From an uncultured Actinobaculum sp. (GTDB taxonomy: Bacteria > Actinomycetota > Actinomycetes > Actinomycetales > Actinomycetaceae): a DNA stretch of 64,000 nucleotides. The notes under the pieces are model-generated. The model had not been told where the DNA came from, made no database searches, and was given only the letters and a program-made list of their open reading frames with translations. The DNA lies in NCBI GenBank assembly GCA_938020505.1, contig CALIHR010000047.1:1-64000 (forward strand), read 5' to 3'. The stretch's first letter is position 1, and each line of letters begins with the position of its first letter. The translations under genes were made by a program, and so were the position numbers. This document shows, one piece after another, positions 1-6,693 of the stretch.

Positions 1-129
1 GCCGCGGCGGCCTTGGACGAGGCCCGCTGGATGGTCGAAGAGCTGCGGGTCTCCCTCTTCGCCCAGCAGCTCGGGACGAACGGCAAGGTTTCGGCCAAGC
101 GCATCGCCAAGGTCCTCGCGCGGGCTTGA
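1..129 (+). CDS. hrpA: ATP-dependent RNA helicase HrpA-like, C-terminal end only
   Basis: Only the last 42 codons are present; the reading frame is open from base 1 and stops with TGA. The residues EELRVSLFAQQLGT followed by a basic SAKRIAKVL tail match the extreme C terminus of HrpA-type DEAH-box RNA helicases (the DUF3418 region). No helicase motif lies in the window, so the call rests on this short signature. The gene converges with the next one, and the two stop codons are 2 bp apart with no room for a separate terminator. Confidence 0.7.
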   Translation, partial: AAAALDEARWMVEELRVSLFAQQLGTNGKVSAKRIAKVLARA

Positions 130-131
130 CC

Positions 132-1262
132 TTAACCTATCGGCTCCTCGCATCGGTAGGCGACCTTCTTCGGGTAACGATCGCTGGGGGTGCGGACGTA
201 CAGCTTCATCTTCCCGGCGTTCGGGGGCTCCACTGCGCCAAAGTACACCCACCCCTCGATCGGCTTTCCTACTTCCACGTAACTCGACGACGCCAACGCT
301 CCTTGAGAACTGTCTTCAACTTCGAACATGAGGTTGCTGGACGACGGATCGCCGACGTAGAACCTGTACTCAAAGGGGTATGTGCGTTGCGACCCATTGT
401 TGGTCAACCGAATCTTGACGCCGACGTAGGTCTCATCGTCTCTGTAGTCTCGACTGTTGACAGCCTTCACTTGTTCCCGGGCGTCCGCCTTGTACTCCAA
501 AACCTGAACAGTGGTGTCCTGGAGCGTGTAGGTGTCGCCCTGTTTCGTCACCGGCTTTATCTGGTAGCCGATCTGCCCCAACGGGTCTTGAGGGTCATTG
601 CTTTGCGTCGTGTCGTCGTCGGACGGGTCTGTCGTGTCGTCGTCAGACGAGTCCGTCGTGTCGTCGTCAGACGAGTCCGTCGTGTCGTCGTCGGACGGGT
701 CCGTCGTCGTGATGCTGGGCGTCGGATCGACGTCGTGCCTGCCCTTTCCGAAGACGCCGGTGGCCCAGAGCGTCCCTATCACGACGCCGATGACCGCTAT
801 GACCGCCACGACGATGATCGCGGGAGAGACCCTCCTCCCCGGCTGCTGGAAGGCGCCGCCGTACATTCCCCCCGGCGGGTATCCGGCGCCGCCGTAGCCC
901 ATGCCGTCCGCCTGATACGGGTCGCCGAACGGCCCCCCGCCCGGCGGTTGCGAGGACGGGCTTGAAAACCCCGGCGTGACGCTCGGCGCGTAGTCGTAAT
1001 CCCCGAAGGCCTGCTGACCCGCCGCATCGGGGGCGGAAGGCTGGCTCGGGACGTTGGGAGCGCCGGGCATGACGTTGGAGGCAGGAGCCCCGTCATAGCC
1101 GAAGGGCTGCTGTTGCCCAAACGACGCCTGCCCTTGCCCGAATTGGCTGTAAGGCGCGCCCCCTTGAGGCCCTTGCTCAGAATTCCAAGGTCCGGCCCCA
1201 GGGGCGTATCCGTCTCCTCCGGGTTCCTGCCGTCCCCCGGATCCATAAGAAAAATCTGTCAT
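132..1262 (-). CDS. single-pass membrane protein with DUF4352-like extracytoplasmic domain
   Basis: The protein has about 376 residues from the ATG at 1262, where the natural sequence MTDFSYGSGG begins; a longer in-frame start exists but adds unlikely sequence. A cytoplasmic Gly/Pro/Gln-rich segment of about 150 residues comes first, then one membrane helix (AIIVVAVIAVIGVVIG), then an Asp/Ser/Thr repeat linker. The C-terminal domain carries VGVKIRLTNNGSQRTYPF and YVEVGKPIEGWVYF, the pattern of DUF4352/telokin-like beta-sandwich domains. The role is unknown; these domains usually sit outside the cell on a lipid or membrane anchor. The ribosome site before the ATG is weak. Confidence 0.7.
   Translation of the reverse strand: MTDFSYGSGGRQEPGGDGYAPGAGPWNSEQGPQGGAPYSQFGQGQASFGQQQPFGYDGAPASNVMPGAPNVPSQPSAPDAAGQQAFGDYDYAPSVTPGFSSPSSQPPGGGPFGDPYQADGMGYGGAGYPPGGMYGGAFQQPGRRVSPAIIVVAVIAVIGVVIGTLWATGVFGKGRHDVDPTPSITTTDPSDDDTTDSSDDDTTDSSDDDTTDPSDDDTTQSNDPQDPLGQIGYQIKPVTKQGDTYTLQDTTVQVLEYKADAREQVKAVNSRDYRDDETYVGVKIRLTNNGSQRTYPFEYRFYVGDPSSSNLMFEVEDSSQGALASSSYVEVGKPIEGWVYFGAVEPPNAGKMKLYVRTPSDRYPKKVAYRCEEPIG
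607..702. repeat. four tandem 24-bp units coding an acidic linker
   Basis: Four in-frame 24-bp units follow one another inside the membrane protein gene. They encode TTDPSDDD, TTDSSDDD, TTDSSDDD and TTDPSDDD on the minus strand. The outer two units share one variant and the inner two another. The unit is a multiple of three, so copy number can change without breaking the frame. Confidence 0.9.
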
Positions 1263-1331
1263 GTTTATCCGATCGTCGTGTCTCACCCAGGCAATCGATG
1301 CGATGCGCTTTCGCAAATCGACATCTTCATG

Positions 1332-1835
1332 CTAGCACCGCATCCTACCAGTCTGAAATATCTGTGCACAATACTCGTCCAGGGGCGCATTCCCCTGCCG
1401 CCGCACCCAGCGCAGCTGGAAGCGCTTGTCGAAACGGGGCGAACACCTGGCACACGAAACCGGGGACCTCGGCCGGCGGAAACGCTCAACCGTGTGGCCT
1501 TCCGGGCACTGTCCGATCCACGGCGCCGGGGGCATCGGCAGGCCGCGCGCAGTCGCCCGAGGCGAGGCTCCGAGTTTGACGGCCATCTTTTTCCACACGG
1601 GGCCGTGCCCGTGCTCGGGCCCCACAAGCGCATGGGCGATCTCGTGAAGGACCGTGTCCCGCACCTGATCGGCCGTGCACAGTGGAACGATGAGGGAAGA
1701 CAGGGATATCGTCCGCTCAGCATACCTCGTCACACCCGCACGGCGACGAGCCCGATCGAAATCGAGCCGCCACCCGCACAGCCCATGTCCGTCCATCAGC
1801 TCTCGCGCCATGGACGCCGCTTTCGCCATTTCCAT
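1332..1835 (-). CDS. SprT-like zinc metalloprotein
   Basis: The 167-residue protein contains HEIAHAL followed by EHGHG and a Trp, the HExxH...H zinc site of the SprT/Spartan family, near residues 84-100. The C-terminal part has paired cysteines (CPEGH and CARC), which fit the zinc-ribbon that follows the catalytic core in bacterial SprT-like proteins. Family members are metal-dependent proteases or protease-like proteins acting on DNA-bound substrates in eukaryotes; the bacterial role is poorly known. The start ATG follows AAGGTGG at good spacing. It is transcribed away from an AT-rich upstream region. Confidence 0.85.
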   Translation of the reverse strand: MEMAKAASMARELMDGHGLCGWRLDFDRARRRAGVTRYAERTISLSSLIVPLCTADQVRDTVLHEIAHALVGPEHGHGPVWKKMAVKLGASPRATARGLPMPPAPWIGQCPEGHTVERFRRPRSPVSCARCSPRFDKRFQLRWVRRQGNAPLDEYCAQIFQTGRMRC

Positions 1836-2169
1836 AAGACCACCTTAACAAGGTTAAAACGATTGATCAACATCATCTGGATAAAAACGAATATTAAATG
1901 GATCGTAAGGCGACACAAGGCCTTTAATCACATTTAACAATACGATCAGATATTTAATTAAATTAAAAGTTAAGTTTTTCAGTTGTGCCCGCGACGCCGA
2001 CGTCGGCAAGGGTCGAGCGCTGCCAATCCTACTCCCAACACGCCGGAGGCGCCCCTCAAAAGCGGGGTGGATGCGCATCGAGAGAACGCGCAGGCTGACG
2101 GACGCGTCGGAGCGCCGCAGGGAAGCTGAACCGTCGGAGCGCCGCAGCCCGGCCGACGCGTCAGAGCAA
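1836..2169. other. gene-free stretch, AT-rich in its first half
   Basis: Between about 1848 and 1980 the sequence is much richer in A and T than its surroundings, with TTAATTAAATTAAAAG-like tracts and a small inverted repeat TTAACaagGTTAA near 1847. It lies directly upstream of the SprT-like gene and probably holds its promoter. I see no coding sequence. The second half contains a GC-rich inverted repeat described separately. Confidence 0.6.
2101..2162. terminator. GC-rich inverted repeat downstream of the 2170-2940 gene
   Basis: GACGCGTCGG at 2101-2110 pairs with CCGACGCGTC at 2153-2162. Inside the loop a 16-bp direct repeat CGTCGGAGCGCCGCAG occurs at 2105-2120 and 2132-2147. The structure begins 7 bp past the stop of the minus-strand gene. 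There is no T tract, so termination is only inferred. Confidence 0.4.
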
Positions 2170-2940
2170 TCATCTGAGCGTCACGGGCTCGCTGACTTCG
2201 TAGAAAACCATGCCCGAGCTGCCCGACGTTCCGAAGAAGAACTTGGCCTCCTGCAGGTCTTTGCTCACTTTGAAGCGCAGCTTGACGGTGGTTTCCTCGC
2301 CTCCCTTGAGAGTTATGCCCTCGTCCAGGCCCGCGTCGCCCTTCGACGAGCTGACAAGGCCGCGCTCGGAATCGACGAGGACGAAATCGACGTCGTAGAA
2401 GGGAACGTCGCCCGAGCCCGCGTTCCTGACCTTGAGCGACGCCTCGACGAAGTATTCCGCCTCGTTTTCCGAGGGGGCCGTCTCGCCCTTGTTTCGATCG
2501 ACTTTTCCGGCGACGACGCGGGAAAACGACTGCGCCTCGACCCTGAGGGAGCCGCCCGTCCAGCCCTTCCCGTCGGAGAGGGCCGCCTCGATTTTCGAAG
2601 ACGTCGCCTTGACCAGGATCCGCGAGGCGCTCTTGCCCTTGAGTCCGGCGACGTCGACGGTCGAAGCGTCCGTCGGGATTGCGTCGTCGCCGCCCGTGCC
2701 GCCCGCGGAGGGGGCTTCTCCGGCCGAGCGGGACTCGGACGCGCTCGCCGGCGTCGAGCCGTCCGCGGACTCCCCGCCGCGGTCGGACGCCAGCCAGCCG
2801 AGCATCACGGCCGCCCCGAAAGCGAAAGCGATCGCCACCGCTATCGCCTGCCCGCGGTTCACGGGGGGCTTCTCCCGTCTGGCCGAATCGCGGAGGGGCT
2901 CGCTGGACTCACCTTCGACGGAAGAACGCGGTAGCGGCAT
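2170..2940 (-). CDS. membrane-anchored protein with DUF4352-like domain
   Basis: From the ATG at 2940 (preceded by AAAGGA) the protein is 256 residues. A short basic N terminus is followed by one helix (AIAVAIAFAFGAAVMLGWLA), a Ser/Glu/Ala-rich linker and a beta-rich C-terminal half. That half contains EYFVEASLKVRNAGSGDVPF and KGGEETTVKLRFKVSKD, which again look like a DUF4352-type domain. Architecture is the same as the 132-1262 protein, although sequences are not close. Function is unknown. It sits alone between the SprT-like gene and the end of the sialic-acid operon. Confidence 0.7.
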   Translation of the reverse strand: MPLPRSSVEGESSEPLRDSARREKPPVNRGQAIAVAIAFAFGAAVMLGWLASDRGGESADGSTPASASESRSAGEAPSAGGTGGDDAIPTDASTVDVAGLKGKSASRILVKATSSKIEAALSDGKGWTGGSLRVEAQSFSRVVAGKVDRNKGETAPSENEAEYFVEASLKVRNAGSGDVPFYDVDFVLVDSERGLVSSSKGDAGLDEGITLKGGEETTVKLRFKVSKDLQEAKFFFGTSGSSGMVFYEVSEPVTLR

Positions 2941-3075
2941 CGTTTTCCTTTGCAGTTCGCATATGGGCGGCAGGCAACCGGCAATTTCCATTACGCTACG
3001 GCAGTCCCGCGGGAAAGTACATGGGCAATGCTTCCCGTCGGCGAGAGCCGCGAACCGCTCAGAACGCTGCGAGCC

Positions 3076-3771
3076 TCATTGCTTCGCGCGTTTGCTCCCC
3101 CGCCGCACGGAATCGTCGAACCATCCGGTTATCGTCGTCGGATGCGTGACGGCCGTTCCGACCGCCGCCGCCCACGCGCCCGCGGCCATCACGGCTTCGG
3201 CGTGCTCGGGGGTGTGGATTCGCCCCTCGCATATGACCGGGAATTCGGGGAACTCGGCGACCATGAGCTCGAGCAGTTCGACGTCGGGCCCGTCCGTGCG
3301 AGGGCGCTCGCCCGTGTAGCCCGCGAGCGTCGTCGACAGGATCGCGCATCCCGCGGCGGCGGCCCGCCTTGCGTCGTCGATGGAGCCGCAGTCCGCCATG
3401 ACGAGGACGCCCTCGGATTTCAACGCCCTCACGGTTTCGGCGAAGGTCAAGCCGTCGGGCCGCGGACGCCCCGTCGCGTCGACGGCGACGACGTCGGCCC
3501 CGGCGTTCGAGCACGCTCTCGCATGGCGCAGCGTGGGCGTGATGTAGACGCCCTCGCGACCCTCTTTCCACAGGCCGATGACGGGCACTTCGACTCGGCC
3601 CTTGACGGCGGCGATGTCCGCCAGGCCCTGGCATCGGATCGCGGCGGCCCCTCCGCGCTCGGCGGCGAGCGCGATCTGCGCCGTCGTCTCCGGGCAGCGC
3701 ATGGGCTCGCCGGGATAGGCTTGGCATGAAACGATGAGGCGGCCTCGGAGCGAGGCGATCAACGGGTGCAT
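3076..3771 (-). CDS. nanE: N-acylglucosamine-6-phosphate 2-epimerase
   Basis: NanE converts N-acetylmannosamine-6-phosphate to N-acetylglucosamine-6-phosphate in sialic-acid catabolism. The sequence begins MHPLIASLRGRLIVSCQA, then shows the TIM-barrel signatures AIRCQG, VPVIGLWKEG, GADVVAVDATGRPRP, MADCGSIDDA, VICEGRI and the terminal VGTAVTHP phosphate-binding strand. I chose the ATG at 3771 because MHPL matches the family start. A second in-frame ATG at 3795, with an identical ribosome site created by a 24-bp duplication, would add eight residues. The start lies inside the end of nanK, so the two are translationally coupled. Confidence 0.93.
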   Translation of the reverse strand: MHPLIASLRGRLIVSCQAYPGEPMRCPETTAQIALAAERGGAAAIRCQGLADIAAVKGRVEVPVIGLWKEGREGVYITPTLRHARACSNAGADVVAVDATGRPRPDGLTFAETVRALKSEGVLVMADCGSIDDARRAAAAGCAILSTTLAGYTGERPRTDGPDVELLELMVAEFPEFPVICEGRIHTPEHAEAVMAAGAWAAAVGTAVTHPTTITGWFDDSVRRGSKRAKQ

Positions 3772-4769
3772 TCTTCCCCCTGAAACCTGGTGCATTCTTC
3801 CCCCTGAAACTCAGCGGCGTAGGCGAACGCTCCCAGCAAGGGCGCGTCCCCGCCCAGCGTCCCCCGCACGAGCGGGACGCCGCGCACGGGGTCCATGGCC
3901 TGCCGGCGATAGCCGGCCCGCAGCGGCGCCCACCAGTATTCGCCGGCCCCGCTCAGGGAGCCGGACAGCACGATCGCCTCCGGGTCGAGGCAGTTCGCGA
4001 GCGACCCGAGAACCTCTCCGAGCGCCGCGCCGGCGTCGGAGAAGGCCTTTCGCGCTTGGGCGTCGCCCCGGTCCGCGAGGAGGCGAAGCTCTGCGCCGTC
4101 GTTCACATCCGGGGATCCGCCGCGGGAACGATAGAGGCGGACGACGCCGGTTCCGGAGGCGACGGGCTCGATGTGGCCGTCGCGCCCGCACGGGCATGCG
4201 AAGCCCTCGCCGAGCCGGTGGCCGACGTGGCCGACGTGCCCGGCGAGGCCCCGCGAGCCGAACAGGACTTTTCCCTCGGCGACGACCGCCCCGCCGATCC
4301 CCGTTCCGACCGCGGCCACCAGCGCGTTGCGCAGCCCCGCGCCCGCCCCGAACCGCATCTCCCCGAGCGCGTGGGCGTGGACGTCGTTGAGCACGGCCGC
4401 GGGGACTCCGAGGGCTTCGGCGAGGGCCGGGCCGAGAGCCGTCCCGGCCCAGCCGGGCATGAGGCCGGTGGCGGAGACAACCGTGCCCGTCGCGCGGTCG
4501 ATGACTCCGGCGCTGGCCGCTGCGACGCCGGCCAGCGGGCCGCCCGCCTTCCGGGCGACCTCGCGGGCCAGCTCGAGCGCCGTCTCCACAACCGCCGCGC
4601 CCCCGCGGCGCGGCCGAGTGGGCCGGGTCGCCCGATGGCGCACGGAAGCCTGCCCTGGAGCGCAGACTCCCGCCGCTATCTTCGTGCCTCCGATGTCGAG
4701 GACGAGGCGCCGTCCTTCTGCGGAAGGCATCGCCTCCCCCTCGGCCGAAGGCTCCGCCGCCGCTCTCAT
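3759..4769 (-). CDS. nanK: N-acetylmannosamine kinase, ROK family
   Basis: The 336-residue protein phosphorylates ManNAc, the step between NanA and NanE. It starts at the ATG that overlaps the nanA stop (ATGA at 4766-4769). Visible motifs are the phosphate-binding LDIGGTKIAAGV near residue 24, the aldolase-independent substrate loop with NDVHAHALGE, GTGIGGAVV, and the ROK zinc region with GHVGHVGH and CPCGRDGHIE. The third cysteine usual in CxCGxxGC is His here, a variation seen in some ROK proteins. The last 16 residues are the duplicated FQGEECTR. A second ATG (MPSAEGRR) lies 13 codons in. NanK rather than glucokinase is inferred from the operon. Confidence 0.88.
   Translation of the reverse strand: MRAAAEPSAEGEAMPSAEGRRLVLDIGGTKIAAGVCAPGQASVRHRATRPTRPRRGGAAVVETALELAREVARKAGGPLAGVAAASAGVIDRATGTVVSATGLMPGWAGTALGPALAEALGVPAAVLNDVHAHALGEMRFGAGAGLRNALVAAVGTGIGGAVVAEGKVLFGSRGLAGHVGHVGHRLGEGFACPCGRDGHIEPVASGTGVVRLYRSRGGSPDVNDGAELRLLADRGDAQARKAFSDAGAALGEVLGSLANCLDPEAIVLSGSLSGAGEYWWAPLRAGYRRQAMDPVRGVPLVRGTLGGDAPLLGAFAYAAEFQGEECTRFQGEECTR
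3765..3811. repeat. 24-bp tandem duplication of the nanE translation start
   Basis: The 22-bp sequence from 3765 to 3786 recurs at 3789 to 3810, a 24-bp period. Read on the minus strand each copy contains AGGGGGAAGA followed by ATGCACC. Both the Shine-Dalgarno-like element and the nanE start codon are therefore present twice in the same frame. In nanK the same duplication gives the C-terminal residues FQGEECTR twice. Confidence 0.92.
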
Positions 4770-5695
4770 CGCACAAGCATCCCCGCGGCGACGAGCACCC
4801 TCCGGACGGCTTCGACGTCTCTGCCCTCGAGCGCGCGCACGGGACGCGGCATCTGGTTGGTCTCGAACACGCCCAAAAGCTGAAGCGCCGTCTTGAACGC
4901 CCCGACGCCGGCGCCGAAGCCCACGGCGCCCTCCGTCACCGAGGTGATCGTCATGAGGAGCGCCAGCCTGTCCTGGATTTGGACGGCGGCGTCCCAGTCG
5001 CCTTCGCGGCAGGCCTCGTACTGCTGGACGTACCCGCAGGGATCGACGTTGCCCAGCCCGGGGACGACGCCGTCGGCCCCGGAAAGGAAGGCGCTGTCGA
5101 CGACGACCTCGTGGCCCGTGAACAGCTTGAGCGGGCTGCCGGCCGCCCGGTTCTTCTGGACGAGGAAGCGGAAGTTGACGTCGTCGCCCGAGGAATCCTT
5201 GACCCCCGCGAGAATCCCCTCGCTTCCGAGCCTGACGAGCATGTCCGCGTCCAGCTTCTTGTGGACGCACACGGGCAGGTCGTAGGCGAACAGCGGAAGG
5301 CCGACCTCCTCGCGGATGGCGCGGAAGTTGGCCTCGACCTCGTCGGGGCCGCCGAGCGCGTAGAAGGGGGCGGTCGCGACGACGGCGTCGGCCCCGAGCT
5401 CGCGCGCGGCGCGGGCGTGCTCGAGCATCCTCTCCGTCTGGGCGTCGATGACGCCCACGAGCACCGGAACCCGGCCCGCGGCGGCCTCGATGCCCGTCTC
5501 GACGATCTCCCTGCGGCGGGAGTCGGTGCAAAACACGACCTCGCTCGACGATCCGAGAAGGAAAAGGCCGTGCACTCCGCGGTCGATCATTCGATCGATC
5601 GACCGCTTCAAGCTGGCGCGGTCAAGTTCGCGATCGGCCGTGAGCGGCGTGACGACGGGCGGGATCACTCCGCAGAAGTCGGCGTGGGCTGCCAT
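4766..5695 (-). CDS. nanA: N-acetylneuraminate lyase, DHDPS/NAL family
   Basis: The 309-residue TIM-barrel aldolase cleaves sialic acid to ManNAc and pyruvate. GVIPPVVTPLTAD opens the protein, GLFLLGSSSEV is the carboxylate-binding loop, YDLPVCVHKKL carries the conserved Tyr, and GVKDSSGD holds the Schiff-base Lys near residue 166. The loop reads GSSSE rather than GxxGE of classic lyases, so a related keto-acid aldolase cannot be excluded from sequence alone; neighbours nanK, nanE and the transporter favour sialate. The ATG follows AAAGGAAGAG. The gene overlaps the upstream ATPase by 31 bp and nanK by 4 bp. Confidence 0.88.
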   Translation of the reverse strand: MAAHADFCGVIPPVVTPLTADRELDRASLKRSIDRMIDRGVHGLFLLGSSSEVVFCTDSRRREIVETGIEAAAGRVPVLVGVIDAQTERMLEHARAARELGADAVVATAPFYALGGPDEVEANFRAIREEVGLPLFAYDLPVCVHKKLDADMLVRLGSEGILAGVKDSSGDDVNFRFLVQKNRAAGSPLKLFTGHEVVVDSAFLSGADGVVPGLGNVDPCGYVQQYEACREGDWDAAVQIQDRLALLMTITSVTEGAVGFGAGVGAFKTALQLLGVFETNQMPRPVRALEGRDVEAVRRVLVAAGMLVR

Positions 5696-6693
5696 GTGCT
5701 CTCTTCCTTTGCTGTATTGCGCGATTCCTGATCGGCTGACGCGAAATCGTCGGGAACGCTCGGGTGCAGAAGCGAGGGCGCCGCACTCAGGAGCTTGCGT
5801 GTGTAGGGATCCTGCGGATCGGCCAGCAGCGCCGCCGCCGGCCCTTCCTCGACGATCTGACCGCCGTTCATCACAACGATTCTGTCAGAAACGTACCGCA
5901 CAGTCTGGATGTCGTGGCTGATGAACACCATCGCCAGCCCGAGCTCGTCCTTCAGGTCGGTCAGGAGGTTGAGGATCTGCGCGCGGACCGAGACGTCGAG
6001 GGCCGACGTCGGCTCGTCGGCGATGATCGCCGCGGGCTTGATCGCGAGCGCGCGCGCGATGGCGACCCTCTGGCGCTGACCGCCGGAAAGCTGGCCCGGG
6101 AGGGCGTCGAGGGCCGACGTCGGCAGTCCCACCAGCGAGATGAGCTCGCGCACCCGCGCCTGGCGCTCCTGCTTCGTCCCGACCTTGTGCACGTGAAGGG
6201 GGTCGGCCAGCTGGTCGCGGACGGCCATCCTCGCGTTGAGGGCGGTGGCCGGGTCCTGAAAGACGACCGATATGACCCGCCCGATGGCGCGCCTGTCCTC
6301 GGCCGTGCGCTTGGTGACCTCGCGCCCCTGGAAGTAGACGCGGCCGGCGGTGGGCTTTTGCAGCCCGCACATGACGTTGGCCGTGGTCGACTTGCCGCAG
6401 CCGGACTCGCCGACGATGCCGATTGTCTCGCCCGGCATGAGCCTCAGGCTCACCCCGCGCACGGCCCTGACGGACTTTCCTGCGGTCCGCGTTCGGAATG
6501 TCACGTGGACGTCGTCGAGCTCGATGATCGGCCCGGGCCCGTCGCCGCGCCGCAGGGGCGCCCCTGCGGCGTCGCGCTCAACGGGGCTCGCGACGTCGGC
6601 GGCGGTTTCGTGCCGAGCCGCGGCGGCGGTTTCCGGCCCGGCGGCGTCGCCGATCGAGCCCCCGGCCGTCTTCGTCAGGGTTTCGGCGCTCAC
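5665..6693 (-). CDS. ABC transporter ATP-binding protein, oligopeptide/sialate type
   Basis: This 342-residue ATPase of the DppF/OppF class energises the transporter encoded just upstream. Walker A is GESGCGKST, the Q loop is VFQDPATALNAR, the signature is LSGGQRQRVAIARAL, and Walker B is IIADEPTSALDVS followed by ISHDIQTV. The C-terminal part has YTRKLLSAAPSLLHP, typical of peptide-family ATPases. It begins at an ATGA overlap with the fused permease-ATPase gene. In Corynebacterium glutamicum a homologous peptide-type transporter (SiaEFGI) imports sialic acid; by position this gene corresponds to SiaI. Confidence 0.88.
   Translation of the reverse strand: MSAETLTKTAGGSIGDAAGPETAAAARHETAADVASPVERDAAGAPLRRGDGPGPIIELDDVHVTFRTRTAGKSVRAVRGVSLRLMPGETIGIVGESGCGKSTTANVMCGLQKPTAGRVYFQGREVTKRTAEDRRAIGRVISVVFQDPATALNARMAVRDQLADPLHVHKVGTKQERQARVRELISLVGLPTSALDALPGQLSGGQRQRVAIARALAIKPAAIIADEPTSALDVSVRAQILNLLTDLKDELGLAMVFISHDIQTVRYVSDRIVVMNGGQIVEEGPAAALLADPQDPYTRKLLSAAPSLLHPSVPDDFASADQESRNTAKEESTWQPTPTSAE

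Noticed and set aside
3759..5531. One 590-residue minus-strand protein covering nanK and part of nanA
   Set aside because: The nanK frame is open upstream of its start only by chance; the N-terminal 250 residues are Arg/Gly-rich and antisense-like, and the ATG in the nanA-nanK overlap matches the ROK family start.
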